Positions 50,943 through 59,247 of a DNA stretch of 64,000 nucleotides are shown here, in pieces; positions within the stretch are counted from its first letter, which is position 1, and every line of letters begins with the position of its first letter. Where the stretch lies: contig JADJSS010000008.1 in the NCBI GenBank assembly GCA_016711605.1, positions 1-64,000 on the forward strand, in the 5' to 3' direction. The notes under the pieces were generated by a model. That model searched no databases and was not told the DNA's origin. It was given only the letters and a program-made list of their open reading frames with translations. The DNA is from Saprospirales bacterium (GTDB taxonomy: Bacteria; Bacteroidota; Bacteroidia; Chitinophagales; JADIYW01). The position numbers and the translations under genes were made by a program.

Positions 50943-51492
50943 AATCCTACTTTTACTTTTAGTGTTCCTCATTGGCAATAATTTGTTTGCAAATATGCCA
51001 CCACCACAATATCATCCTGTTACCAAATATTATTTCGGAAACATTGATTCGTTGTCCGCATATAAATTTTATATAAAAAATTCGGAAACTGGAAAAACGT
51101 ATAAAATAAAACAAAACGCAGTTTTTGAAGTTTATCCAAATGAGAAAGATGGACCTAGCAATAAGTTAGAAGTTTGGGCAATTAATAAAGAAACAAAATT
51201 GCAAACTAACACCATTTCATTGTATGTAAAAGAATCATTTAAACCATTGGAAGAAAATACTGCGCACTATGCAGTAACGTTGTCTTTTGATAAAAACAAA
51301 GTGCTGACTTCTGATTTTTCCATGTTAACACCGAAATGTTATTCTAAAAATGATAAAGAATTTATGCCAGTTATTTCGTTCAATAAACCAAATAACAACA
51401 ATCTTTTTCCAATACTTTCTTTTGCAGCTATTTTGTTATTGACCATTCTTTATTTTACTACAAAACGCCAACAAAGAAAGGTGTATGTATAA
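50929..51492 (+). CDS. unknown secreted/membrane protein B, paralogue of A
   Basis: The start at 50929 (MQFNKILLLLLVFLIGNNLFANMPPP) gives a signal peptide and 187 aa. The extracytoplasmic part contains KLEVWAINKETKLQTNTISLY, matching the VWAVNNKTKQHTDSIY patch of 49901-50434, and a C-terminal membrane helix (FPILSFAAILLLTILYFTTK). An in-frame start at 50869 lies inside the previous gene and would put a hydrophobic run before the signal. It overlaps the next gene by 8 nt. The function is unknown. Confidence 0.65.
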   Translation: MQFNKILLLLLVFLIGNNLFANMPPPQYHPVTKYYFGNIDSLSAYKFYIKNSETGKTYKIKQNAVFEVYPNEKDGPSNKLEVWAINKETKLQTNTISLYVKESFKPLEENTAHYAVTLSFDKNKVLTSDFSMLTPKCYSKNDKEFMPVISFNKPNNNNLFPILSFAAILLLTILYFTTKRQQRKVYV

Positions 51493-51793
51493 GTATTTGT
51501 TGCTGACAATGCTGATTGAAATTCCAATTTATTTTTTGTTTGTTAGAGAAAAAATTGCGTATTCAGTTTTAATTTTGATTTTAGCAAATTGTTTTACTTG
51601 GCCAATTTTAAATATTTTATTCCACAACACACACATTCATTTATTACTTTTAGAAACTGGTGTTACTGTTGTTGAAGCGTGTGTCATTTATTTATTTTTA
51701 CAACAAAAATTTTCAAAAGCGCTACTAATTTCATTCGTGCAAAATGTAGTTACTACTTTTATTGGTGTTTGGATAAATCATATTAAACTATAA
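51485..51793 (+). CDS. 102-aa membrane protein with three helices
   Basis: It has three hydrophobic helices (LLLTMLIEIPIYFLFV, VLILILANCFTWPILNILF, LLLETGVTVVEACVIYLFL) and no recognised family. It closes the operon of small membrane proteins, overlapping protein B by 8 nt. Confidence 0.55.
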   Translation: MYKYLLLTMLIEIPIYFLFVREKIAYSVLILILANCFTWPILNILFHNTHIHLLLLETGVTVVEACVIYLFLQQKFSKALLISFVQNVVTTFIGVWINHIKL

Positions 51794-51800
51794 AAAAACA

Positions 51801-51963
51801 AACGTAAAGAGCACTAAGTATTTCCGCAAAGAATTATAAGAAAGGTTTAAAGAAAAAAATTAAGAAAATAAGTTCTGATTCGTGTAAATGCCTTCTAGTC
51901 TTTTTTTAAACTTAGTAAAAAAACTTTGAGAACTTTGCGAAAAAACTTATTAATCTTTGCGTT
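51801..51963. repeat. intergenic inverted-repeat element (AACGTAAAG type)
   Basis: AACGTAAAGAGCACTAAG (51801-51818) and CTTATTAATCTTTGCGTT (51946-51963) are imperfect reverse complements (14 of 18), with repeated CTTTG/CTTTGCG phrases between. It fills the gap between the small-protein operon and the MFS gene. Confidence 0.45.
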
Positions 51964-51979
51964 TAAAAATTAATACACC

Positions 51980-53029
51980 TTGAACAATAAATACAAAATA
52001 GCAACTATTTATGGAGCAGCGCATGGAATCAATGATTTTATTGCAGGCTTTTTATTATCAATTTTAGTGTACCAATCGAATAATTTAACCGCAAATTCCA
52101 TTGCGTTTTTGGTGTATAGCGTTATTGCATTTGGCGGTCAATTACCAGCAGGAATTTTAGTAGATAAAACTCAAAACATCAAATCATTTTCATTAATTTC
52201 TTTGTTGTTAATGATTGTAGCCATTGCACTATCATACTTTTCTATATTTACAGCCATTGTTTTTAGCGGTCTTGCATCTGCATTTATACATGTGTGTGGT
52301 GGCGCAGCATGCTATGTGTCTGAACAAAAAAATGTAACCATAGCTGGCATTTTCACTTCGCCTGGTGTAGTTGGTTTAATAGTTGGTGGCATTGCAGGCA
52401 CCATGCATTTCAGTTATTTCTATCTATTTATTTTGCCAATTGCACTCTTAGTTTTTTTATTATCCAGAATAACAGTTCCATCTTATTCAAACATCAAGAA
52501 GAATAACAACGAATTACAATTATTAGATACACATGATTTTTTTATGTTGATTTTATTACTAGCCATCGCGTTTCGTTCTTTAATTTGGAACGTGCTGCAC
52601 ATGATGTGTTACAGCGACACCAACTGGTTGTTAGCCATCGCGTTTTCTGCTGGTTTTGGTAAATTAATAGGTGGTTTTATTTCAGATAAAGTTAATTGGA
52701 AAAAGTTCGTATTCATCACCACTATTGGTGCTGCAATTTTTTTAAATATCGGAAAAAATATTTTGCCAATATTTTGCATCGGTGTTGCTTTGCTACAAAG
52801 TGCTGTGCCAATTACGTTATTGCTGATGCAAAACTATATGCGGAACAGTCCAGCAACTGCTACAGGTTTGTCGCTTGGCGTAGCTATTGCTTTGGCAGGT
52901 TTGCCTACTTATTTGCAACAATTCAGACAAATACAAAACAACAAGTTGGTGTTTCTTGTTTTTAGTATGTTCTTTATATTGTCGAATATCTGGACGGTTT
53001 GGAAATTTAAAAAATCGTCATTCACCTAA
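51980..53029 (+). CDS. major facilitator superfamily transporter
   Basis: This 349-aa membrane protein with about eleven helices starts from a TTG at 51980. IYGAAHGINDFIAGFLLSIL and FGGQLPAGILVDKTQNIK carry the MFS cytoplasmic loop pattern (G-x-L-x-D). It is rather short for a 12-helix carrier. The last 12 nt overlap the convergent DoxX gene. The substrate is unknown. Confidence 0.75.
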   Translation: MNNKYKIATIYGAAHGINDFIAGFLLSILVYQSNNLTANSIAFLVYSVIAFGGQLPAGILVDKTQNIKSFSLISLLLMIVAIALSYFSIFTAIVFSGLASAFIHVCGGAACYVSEQKNVTIAGIFTSPGVVGLIVGGIAGTMHFSYFYLFILPIALLVFLLSRITVPSYSNIKKNNNELQLLDTHDFFMLILLLAIAFRSLIWNVLHMMCYSDTNWLLAIAFSAGFGKLIGGFISDKVNWKKFVFITTIGAAIFLNIGKNILPIFCIGVALLQSAVPITLLLMQNYMRNSPATATGLSLGVAIALAGLPTYLQQFRQIQNNKLVFLVFSMFFILSNIWTVWKFKKSSFT

Positions 53030-53401
53030 ATGTTCTAGATCTTGTTCGTGAAATACGATAATTGCAAAACAGCATAAGAATACTAAAACCGCAGAGCCGA
53101 ACATTTTGCCACCATCGCCAACATCAATTTTTGCTAATGTTAAATGAAAGCATAATGCGCCAAACATCATAAAACATCCTAAAATTCCACCGCGCCAAAC
53201 TGTTTTTGGAATGGCTAATAACACGATAGCAATAATTTCAATAATGGCAATACCATATCTGCCAAATGGTTCTAATCCAACTTGTTGAAACATATCTATC
53301 ACAACCGGATTTCCTGATAATTTCATGTAAGCCGAATACCCAAAAACGGCAATGGCAATAATTCTTGCTGCGATTTCTAGTAGTTTTGTACCTTTTTCCA
53401 T
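53018..53401 (-). CDS. DoxX family membrane protein
   Basis: This 127-aa protein has four helices with the DoxX pattern: EIAARIIAIAVFGYSAYMKLSGNP and LEPFGRYGIAIIEIIAIVLLAIP, then a CFMMFGALCFHLTLA helix. DoxX proteins are small membrane quinone-associated or redox-related proteins. The function here is unknown. It is convergent with the MFS gene and overlaps it by 12 nt. Confidence 0.8.
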   Translation of the reverse strand: MEKGTKLLEIAARIIAIAVFGYSAYMKLSGNPVVIDMFQQVGLEPFGRYGIAIIEIIAIVLLAIPKTVWRGGILGCFMMFGALCFHLTLAKIDVGDGGKMFGSAVLVFLCCFAIIVFHEQDLEHLGE

Positions 53402-53469
53402 AATGCTAGTTTTAATTTCCTTAAGTTAATAAATTATTAAGACTTTCGCAACTTATTTATTTATGGAAG

Positions 53470-53536
53470 TTGTCGGACGACTTTGAGTCGTCTGACAACA
53501 TGCGCTTGGTCAGATGACTCAAAGTCATCCGACCAA
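53470..53536. repeat. pair of related palindromes
   Basis: TTGTCGGACGACTTTGAGTC... (53470-53498) and TTGGTCAGATGACTC... (53506-53536) are two near-perfect palindromes of 29-31 nt with the same core (GACGACT, GATGACT). They lie between doxX and atpC and are separated by 7 nt. A cruciform or transcription-linked role is possible. Confidence 0.6.
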
Positions 53537-53546
53537 TAATGATAAA

Positions 53547-53579
53547 TAAAAAAAGAGGAACAATTTGTTCCTCTTTTTT
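53547..53579 (-). terminator. intrinsic terminator of atpDC
   Basis: AAAGAGGAACAA and TTGTTCCTCTTT pair with a short loop, with T-rich flanks on both strands, just after the atpC stop on the minus strand. Confidence 0.75.
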
Positions 53580-53604
53580 CTCTATAAAATTTTAATCTAG
53601 AAAA

Positions 53605-53847
53605 TTAGATAACACCTTCCGTTAAAACTGAAACATTATTTTTTAAAACTTCTACGATACCGCTTTTTACTTTAAATTCTTGTTTGTCGCTGCCTTTGCG
53701 CACTTTTACAATACCATCTTTAATAGATGCTATCATGGGTGCGTGATTGTTCAGCACTTCAAACTTACCATTAATTCCAGGTAATATTACCGAATCTGCT
53801 TCGCCTGAAAACACTTTTAATTCTGGTGTAAGTATGTTTAAGTTCAT
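53605..53847 (-). CDS. atpC: ATP synthase F1 subunit epsilon
   Basis: This 80-aa protein is the N-terminal beta-sandwich of the epsilon subunit: LNILTPELKVFSGEADSVILPGINGKFEVLNNHAPMIASI. The C-terminal two-helix domain is missing, as in many Bacteroidota, so the inhibitory C-terminal function is absent. It is the central stalk/rotor part. It follows atpD on the same strand by 66 nt. Confidence 0.92.
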   Translation of the reverse strand: MNLNILTPELKVFSGEADSVILPGINGKFEVLNNHAPMIASIKDGIVKVRKGSDKQEFKVKSGIVEVLKNNVSVLTEGVI

Positions 53848-53913
53848 TTTTCTAATTTAATAATGGCTGAGATTCAAATAATTATTTCATTATTTAATTG
53901 CTTAATTACTACA

Positions 53914-55419
53914 TTATTTTGCTTCTGCTAATAATTTTTTACCTTTTTCAATAGCATCTTCAATAGTTCCAACTAAGTTAAATGCTGCTTCCGGATATTC
54001 ATCTACTTTGCCATCCATAATCATTTCAAATCCTTTTAAAGTATCTTCGATAGAAACGAATACACCTTTCAAACCTGTAAACTGTTCAGCAACGTGGAAC
54101 GGTTGAGATAAGAAACGTTGAACACGTCTAGCACGAGAAACTACCATTTTATCTTCTTCAGATAATTCGTCCATACCTAAAATTGCGATAATATCTTGTA
54201 ACTCTTTGTAACGTTGTAAAATCATTTTCACACGTTGAGCAACACCGTAGTGTCTTTCACCTAAAACTACAGGATCTAATATTCTTGATGTAGAATCCAA
54301 TGGATCCACAGCTGGATAAATACCTAACTCAGCAATTTTACGGCTTAATACCGTTGTTGCATCTAAGTGAGCAAATGTAGTTGCTGGTGCCGGATCCGTT
54401 AAGTCATCCGCAGGCACGTAAACTGCTTGTACAGATGTAATTGAACCTGATTTAGTGGAAGTGATACGCTCTTGCATCAAACCCATTTCTGTAGATAACG
54501 TTGGTTGGTAACCTACCGCTGACGGCATACGACCTAATAACGCTGATACTTCAGAACCTGCTTGTGTGAAACGGAAGATATTATCTACGAAGAATAAGAT
54601 ATCTTTTCCTTTGCCATCGCCATCACCATCACGGAATTGCTCAGCAATCGTTAAACCAGATAAAGCAACACGCGCACGTGCTCCTGGCGGCTCGTTCATT
54701 TGACCGAATACCAAGGTAGCTTTTGATTCTTTTAATGCTTCTTTATCTACTGATGCTAAATCCCAATCACCTTTTTCCATTGAGTGTTTGAATGCATCAC
54801 CATATTTAATTACGTCTGATTCAATAAATTCTCTTAATAAGTCATTTCCTTCACGCGTTCTTTCACCAACACCTGCGAATACCGATAAACCACCATGACC
54901 TTTCGCGATATTGTTTACCAATTCCATGATCAATACTGTTTTACCTACACCAGCACCACCGAACAAACCAATTTTACCACCTTTTGCGTATGGTTCAATT
55001 AAGTCGATTACTTTAATACCAGTATATAAAACTTCTTTTGACGTTGCTAAATCTTCATATTTCGGTGCTTTTCCGTGAATAGAATAACCACCAACTTTGC
55101 TTACTTCGCCAATACCGTCAATCGCAGTTCCGATTACGTTAAATAAACGACCTTTGATCGCTTCGCCAGTTGGCATCGTAATTTGAGAACCTGTGTCAAT
55201 TACTTCAGCACCACGCGTTAAACCTTCTGTTGCATCCATTGCTACAGTACGCACGCTGTTTTCTCCTAAATGTTGTTGACACTCTAATACTACTTCAGTA
55301 CCATCGTCTTTTTTTACGATTAATGCATTTAAGATTCTTGGTAATTCTGAACCTTCGTTGCTGAATGAAACGTCCACCACTGGACCGATAATTTGGGTAA
55401 TTTTACCTACGTTTGCCAT
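53914..55419 (-). CDS. atpD: ATP synthase F1 subunit beta
   Basis: This 501-aa catalytic subunit has the Walker A motif GGAGVGKTVLIMELVNN, GERTREGNDL, Walker B region ILFFVDNIFRFTQAGSEVSALLGRMPSAVGYQPTL, and the conserved GVAQRVKMILQRYKELQDIIAILGMDELSEEDK. Complete length. The rest of the F1F0 genes are not next to it; only atpC follows. A TATTTTTG -7 box lies at 55464-55471 on the minus strand, so the pair has its own promoter. Confidence 0.97.
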   Translation of the reverse strand: MANVGKITQIIGPVVDVSFSNEGSELPRILNALIVKKDDGTEVVLECQQHLGENSVRTVAMDATEGLTRGAEVIDTGSQITMPTGEAIKGRLFNVIGTAIDGIGEVSKVGGYSIHGKAPKYEDLATSKEVLYTGIKVIDLIEPYAKGGKIGLFGGAGVGKTVLIMELVNNIAKGHGGLSVFAGVGERTREGNDLLREFIESDVIKYGDAFKHSMEKGDWDLASVDKEALKESKATLVFGQMNEPPGARARVALSGLTIAEQFRDGDGDGKGKDILFFVDNIFRFTQAGSEVSALLGRMPSAVGYQPTLSTEMGLMQERITSTKSGSITSVQAVYVPADDLTDPAPATTFAHLDATTVLSRKIAELGIYPAVDPLDSTSRILDPVVLGERHYGVAQRVKMILQRYKELQDIIAILGMDELSEEDKMVVSRARRVQRFLSQPFHVAEQFTGLKGVFVSIEDTLKGFEMIMDGKVDEYPEAAFNLVGTIEDAIEKGKKLLAEAK

Positions 55420-55463
55420 AGAATATATTGCTATTTAAGTATTGAATGATTTTAAAATCGGTG

Positions 55464-55471
55464 CAAAAATA
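55464..55471 (-). promoter_or_regulatory. -7 box of the atpDC promoter
   Basis: TATTTTTG on the minus strand fits the Bacteroidota TAnnTTTG element, 45 nt upstream of atpD. Confidence 0.5.
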
Positions 55472-55555
55472 CGCTTAAGTAGTTGTTTTTCAAAATTGAA
55501 ACGACAAAGTTCTCCACAAATAAAGATTTGGTAATTTTTAGTGGAAAATGCTACA

Positions 55556-55588
55556 AACTTTTCCAAAGTTTTAAACTTTGGAAAAGTT
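55556..55588. repeat. REP-like palindrome, CTTTTCCAAAG family, copy 1
   Basis: A perfect 16-nt inverted repeat (AACTTTTCCAAAGTTT and its reverse complement) with a 1-nt centre. The same sequence occurs with a longer loop at 55607-55657 and again inside the transposase gene at 55921-55953, and a related one at 56887-56933. Confidence 0.7.
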
Positions 55589-55606
55589 CAGTTGCGGAAG
55601 ATTTCG

Positions 55607-55657
55607 AACCTTTTCCAAAGTTCTGTTGATGTTGTATTTAAACTTTGGAAAAGTTTT
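55607..55657. repeat. REP-like palindrome, CTTTTCCAAAG family, copy 2
   Basis: AACCTTTTCCAAAGTT and AACTTTGGAAAAGTTTT are separated by ~17 nt. It lies 55 nt upstream of the transposase start at 55712. Confidence 0.6.
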
Positions 55658-55711
55658 TTTGATTTTTTATGGAATTTGCCCTGCTTATGTATCTCAATAG
55701 TAAAACGATTT

Positions 55712-56338
55712 ATGATTTACTTAGAATTAAATGGAATTTACCATATTTACAACCACGCCAACGGAGACGAAAATTTATTTAGAAATAATGAAAACTATGC
55801 TTATTTCTTAAAACGATATGCGCATTTTATTCATCCAATTGCTAAAACATATGCTTATTGCCTGATGCCCAATCATTTTCATGTATTGGTAAAGATCAGA
55901 AGCAAAGAAGAAATCGTTGCAACTCTTCCAAAGTTTGAAACTTTGGAAAAGTTATCGGAGTTGGAAAAGTTAACGTTCGATAAATTTATATCTAAACAGT
56001 TTTCCAATTTGTTTAGCAGTTATACTCAATCCTTCAATAAAGTTTTCAAAAGAAAAGGTTCTTTATTTATTAAAAACTTCAAACGCAAACCAATCAAAAG
56101 CAATTCCTATTTTATTTCAACACTTCAATACATACATCGAAATCCGGTACATCATGGCTCTTGTACAAATATTGAAGATTGGAACTGGTCTTCTTATCAT
56201 TCGCTTATTAGCCAAAAATCAACGCTATTAGAAAAGAAGGAAATAATGGATTGGTTTGGAACAAAAGAACATTTTGCAGAAGCGCATAAATTGTCTGATA
56301 AAAATTATGTTGAATTAAGCCAAGATGATTTTTACTGA
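55712..56338 (+). CDS. REP-associated tyrosine transposase (RAYT, Y1_Tnp)
   Basis: This 208-aa transposase has the HUH/Y1 fold: YCLMPNHFHVLVKI carries the HUH metal site, FSSYTQSFNKVFKRKGSLF the catalytic tyrosine region, and STLQYIHRNPVHHGSC the C-terminal family block. I chose the ATG at 55712 (MIYLELNGIYHIYN). The frame is open to 55541, but that extension reads through the palindromes. Residues ~70-85 (LPKFETLEKLSELEKL) are encoded by a third copy of the palindrome (55921-55953), lying in frame. RAYTs mobilise or maintain nearby REP palindromes, which fits the surroundings. Confidence 0.92.
   Translation: MIYLELNGIYHIYNHANGDENLFRNNENYAYFLKRYAHFIHPIAKTYAYCLMPNHFHVLVKIRSKEEIVATLPKFETLEKLSELEKLTFDKFISKQFSNLFSSYTQSFNKVFKRKGSLFIKNFKRKPIKSNSYFISTLQYIHRNPVHHGSCTNIEDWNWSSYHSLISQKSTLLEKKEIMDWFGTKEHFAEAHKLSDKNYVELSQDDFY
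55921..55953. repeat. REP-like palindrome inside the RAYT gene
   Basis: AACTCTTCCAAAGTTT and AAACTTTGGAAAAGTT flank a single G. It is in frame in the transposase gene and adds about 11 residues plus neighbours. Confidence 0.6.
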
Positions 56339-56353
56339 AGACCTTGGAAAAGT

Positions 56354-56380
56354 CCTTGAAGGTTTATAAAACCTTCAAGG
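56354..56380. repeat. REP-like palindrome, CCTTGAAGG family, copy 1
   Basis: CCTTGAAGGTTT and AAACCTTCAAGG pair around a 3-nt loop 16 nt after the transposase stop. A second copy of this family lies at 56841-56869. Confidence 0.65.
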
Positions 56381-56401
56381 TCTTCAACAATTATATTCAA
56401 G

Positions 56402-56670
56402 CGGACATAGTGTATATCCGTGCGGTCAAGTAATATATTCGCGCGGACATGGTTCTATGTCCGTGTGGTAAAGACATTTATTCGTACGGACATGGTCATC
56501 TGTCCATACGGTCAAACGATATATTCGCACGGACAAAGTCGTATGTCCGTGCGGTCAAGCCATATATTCATGCGTACATAGTCATATGTCCTTACGGTCA
56601 AACGAAATATTCGCACGGACATAGTCGTATGTCCGTGCGGTCAAGCGATATATTCATGCGTACATACCAC
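56402..56670. repeat. 43-bp tandem repeat array (6.3 units)
   Basis: Units begin at 56402, 56444, 56487, 56530, 56573, 56616 and 56659, with period 43 (first 42). Each starts CGGACATAG or a variant, then TATGTCCG, GCGGTCAA and ATATATTCG. CGGACATAGTCGTATGTCCG is itself a palindrome, so every unit can form a hairpin. The open frame across it is repeat translation and not a gene. The 764-nt gap 56339-57102 holds this array, the palindromes listed and nothing else recognised. Confidence 0.85.
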
Positions 56671-56840
56671 AATTTCACCGAACGCAAACGAAATGTTCTT
56701 GGTGACATTGACGTTTGTATCAAAGTATAATAATGAAAAAATCTTATCCATTCATTAATCACATAAATCATCAGCTAAGTACAGACACACTACCAATACA
56801 ATAAATTTGTATATTTACAATGTACTAAACCGTATCAAAG

Positions 56841-56990
56841 ACCTTCAAGGTTTTAAAAACCTTGAAGGTCTAAATACAACGAAACCAACTTTTCCAAATC
56901 TTTCAGCAAACGATGTTGGATTTGGAAAAGTTAACCACCCTCTCCATTTGGAGAGGGTCGACAACAAAGTTGTCGGGGTGAGGTTAAAAA
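56841..56990. repeat. cluster of palindromic elements before the T9SS gene
   Basis: ACCTTCAAGGTTTTAAAAACC... (56841-56869) is a CCTTGAAGG palindrome. AACTTTTCCAAATC...GATTTGGAAAAGTT (56887-56933) is a diverged CTTTTCCAAAG palindrome. CCCTCTCCATTTGGAGAGGG (56938-56957) is followed by GACAACAAAGTTGTCGGG, a compact double hairpin. Four repeat elements lie within 150 nt. Confidence 0.6.
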
Positions 56991-57013
56991 GTTAAACTAT
57001 TAAAATAAACCAA

Positions 57014-57107
57014 ATGAAATATCCATGAGTATTAAAACACATCAAAGAGAAATGAATAATGGATATTCCATGGGCGCCGTTAAAAACAATAAAAATAAAC
57101 ACATGAA
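57014..57107 (+). repeat. conserved leader segment, copy 2
   Basis: ATGAAATATCCA at 57014 and AATAATGGATATTCCATG with GGGCGCC, TTAAAAACAATAAA (57055-57090) match the block before the gene at 17878, and the block again ends at an ATG (57103) with a signal-peptide-like start (MKKLLLLTFLF). The matching DNA is coding in frame at the first locus but is interrupted by a stop (TGA after ATGAAATATCCA) here. Confidence 0.45.
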
Positions 57108-58174
57108 AAAACTACTACTACTTACTTTTCTTTTTATTAGCTTTTTTGTGCGAAGCAGCAAAAGACTTTATTACGGATTGGAAAAAATCATACGGTGGTA
57201 ATAATATTGACAGAGCTTACGACATAAAAAAAACAACTGATGGTGGATATATAGTTTCAGGAATAACAGGAACTCCAAATAATGGCGATGTCTCAGGTTG
57301 GCATGGTGCTTCTGATGTATGGATATTAAAGTTAGACCCAAATGGTAATAAGCAATGGGCTAAATGTTACGGTGGTTCATATACTGAAAGTGGACCTACT
57401 GGTGGAAATTTTCCTGGAAACCAAACAAATCCTATAAATATTCAACTAACACCAGATGGAGGTTATATTTTTGCAACAAATTCTTTCTCAAATAATGGTG
57501 ATGTTACAAACCATAGTAATTCATTTGATTTCTCAGATTGCTGGATTGTGAAGTTAAATAGTTCTGGAGTAATAGAATGGCAAAAAAGTATTGGATACTC
57601 ATACAATGAGTATGCAACTTCTATTGTTTCAACTTTAGATGGTGGTTATATTTTTGCAGGTTATTTTGATAATGGACCTGTAACACCAAGAGATATAATG
57701 TTAGTGAAAATAACAAATTCTGGTAATATTGTTTGGAGAAAAAATTATGGTGGATCGAAAGATGAAACTTATCCTCAAATAATTAAAACACATGATAATG
57801 CTTTTGTGATTGCATGTAATACCACATCTAATGATGGCGATGTTGGTTCAACACATTTAGATAGTGTGTCTTGGAGCAGAAATATCTGGCTTTTTAAAAT
57901 AAATGATACTGGCAGGATTGTATGGCAGGAAGTCTATTCTGGGTCTAAAGACGATCAAGTATATTCTATTTCTGAAACAAATGATAATGGATTTATTTTA
58001 TCTGGCACATCAGAATCTAATAATGATGATTTTAATGGCAATAGAGGTTATAATGATTACATTATTATAAAGTCAAATAGCATTGGCAAAAAAGAATGGC
58101 AGAGATCATTTGGTGGCAGTAAATACGATTATGGAAAAGTATTATACAAACATATGACAGCGGCTATTTGGTAA
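57103..58174 (+). CDS. T9SS-exported repeat protein, N-terminal fragment (frameshifted)
   Basis: An ATG at 57103 starts a signal-like sequence (MKKLLLLTFLFISF). The body is in another frame, open from a TTG at 57146: CEAAKDFITDWKKSYGGNN. Removing one T from the six at 57142-57147 joins them. The body has five or more repeats of the type DGGYI(V/F)A/SG ... NNGDV ... WI(V/L)KLNxxGxxxWxKxYGG, typical of a secreted beta-propeller-like repeat. It ends at GKVLYKHMTAAIW after another shift near 58148-58150, where the natural continuation TYDSGYLVTGYINS is in the next frame. Confidence 0.75.
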
Positions 58175-59247
58175 CCGGATATATAAATTCAATTGATGGT
58201 GATATAATTGGAAATAGTGACATATCTCCTTTAAATCCGAATTCAGGTTGGATTATTAAATTAAATTCAAATGGCTATTTGCAATCGCAAAAAACTATAA
58301 GTGAACCTCAAGGTGTGTATACGTATTCTACTGTACAAGATTCAGAAAATCAATTTGTGGTTGCAGGATCTTCTGGTGTTGTTGAAAATATATATATCAT
58401 TAAACTTTTATTAGTTAACGCTGATTCTATCAATGGTAAAGTATTTCAATCACAAAACTCAAATTGCTCTCAAGAACCCAACGAAAAAGGCATTCAAAAT
58501 GTTATTGTGAATACAGAACCCAAAAATTTCTTTGGTATATCTGATACAGTTGGAAAATATTCCATCCTAACTGATACAGGAACTTACAAAGTAAAACAAA
58601 TTACTCCACAAATTTTAAAACCTTTTTTACAACAATCAGTTTGCCCAACACAAGGCAACCACACCGTTTCTTTTTCACAATACGGACAAGATACTTCTGA
58701 AATTAATTTTGCGAATTATGAAAAACAATGTGCTTACTTGCAAGTTGAATTAGCACAAGGAAGAATGCGTCGCTGTTTTGATAACAACACAACTATCAAA
58801 TATTGCAACATTGGCAATGTAGATACTACTAATGTGCAAGTAATTGTAACACTTCCTGAATATGTAACGTTTGTTTCTGCAAGCAATCCTAACTATACGA
58901 TCAGTGGCAAAAAAATTACGTTCAATATTGGCACACTTCGTGCTAATGAATGTGGCACGATAAATTTAATTACAAATGTAGATTGTGTTGAAGGAATTGT
59001 TGGTTTAACGCAATGCATCAGTGCGTACATTTTACCACGCAACAAATGTGTTGATCAGATCCAACCAGACTATGCACTTTGGGACAAAAGCGAAGTAAGC
59101 GTGGATGGCAGATGCACTGGAAACACCGCGCGTTTCGTCATCAAAAACATCGGTCAAAATAACATGACGGATTCTTCATTGTACAGAATTTATAAAGATG
59201 CGGTACAAGCAGTCAGCAAAAAGTTTCAAATTAATTGCTGGCGATAG
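58168..59247 (+). CDS. T9SS-exported repeat protein, middle fragment (frameshifted)
   Basis: This 359-aa fragment continues the last propeller-type repeats (GYINSIDGDIIGN, WIIKLNSNGYL), then a Cna/SdrD-like or DUF11-like region (CFDNNTTIKYCNIGNVDTTNVQVIVTLPEYVTFVSASNPNYTISGKKITFNIGTL). The frame breaks at ...VSKKFQINCWR. The neighbouring frame reads KLIAGDSLVINVTALGF, continuing well, with a 1-nt shift at the five A near 59219-59223. Confidence 0.7.
   Translation: MVTGYINSIDGDIIGNSDISPLNPNSGWIIKLNSNGYLQSQKTISEPQGVYTYSTVQDSENQFVVAGSSGVVENIYIIKLLLVNADSINGKVFQSQNSNCSQEPNEKGIQNVIVNTEPKNFFGISDTVGKYSILTDTGTYKVKQITPQILKPFLQQSVCPTQGNHTVSFSQYGQDTSEINFANYEKQCAYLQVELAQGRMRRCFDNNTTIKYCNIGNVDTTNVQVIVTLPEYVTFVSASNPNYTISGKKITFNIGTLRANECGTINLITNVDCVEGIVGLTQCISAYILPRNKCVDQIQPDYALWDKSEVSVDGRCTGNTARFVIKNIGQNNMTDSSLYRIYKDAVQAVSKKFQINCWR

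Noticed and set aside
55541..55711. 57-residue N-terminal extension of the RAYT
   Set aside because: The extension is read from palindromes and RAYT family members start near MIYLELN.
56402..56730. CRISPR array or a coding gene (93 aa) across the 43-bp repeats
   Set aside because: The repeats are contiguous without variable spacers, and the frame is just the tandem repeat translated, so it is a minisatellite.
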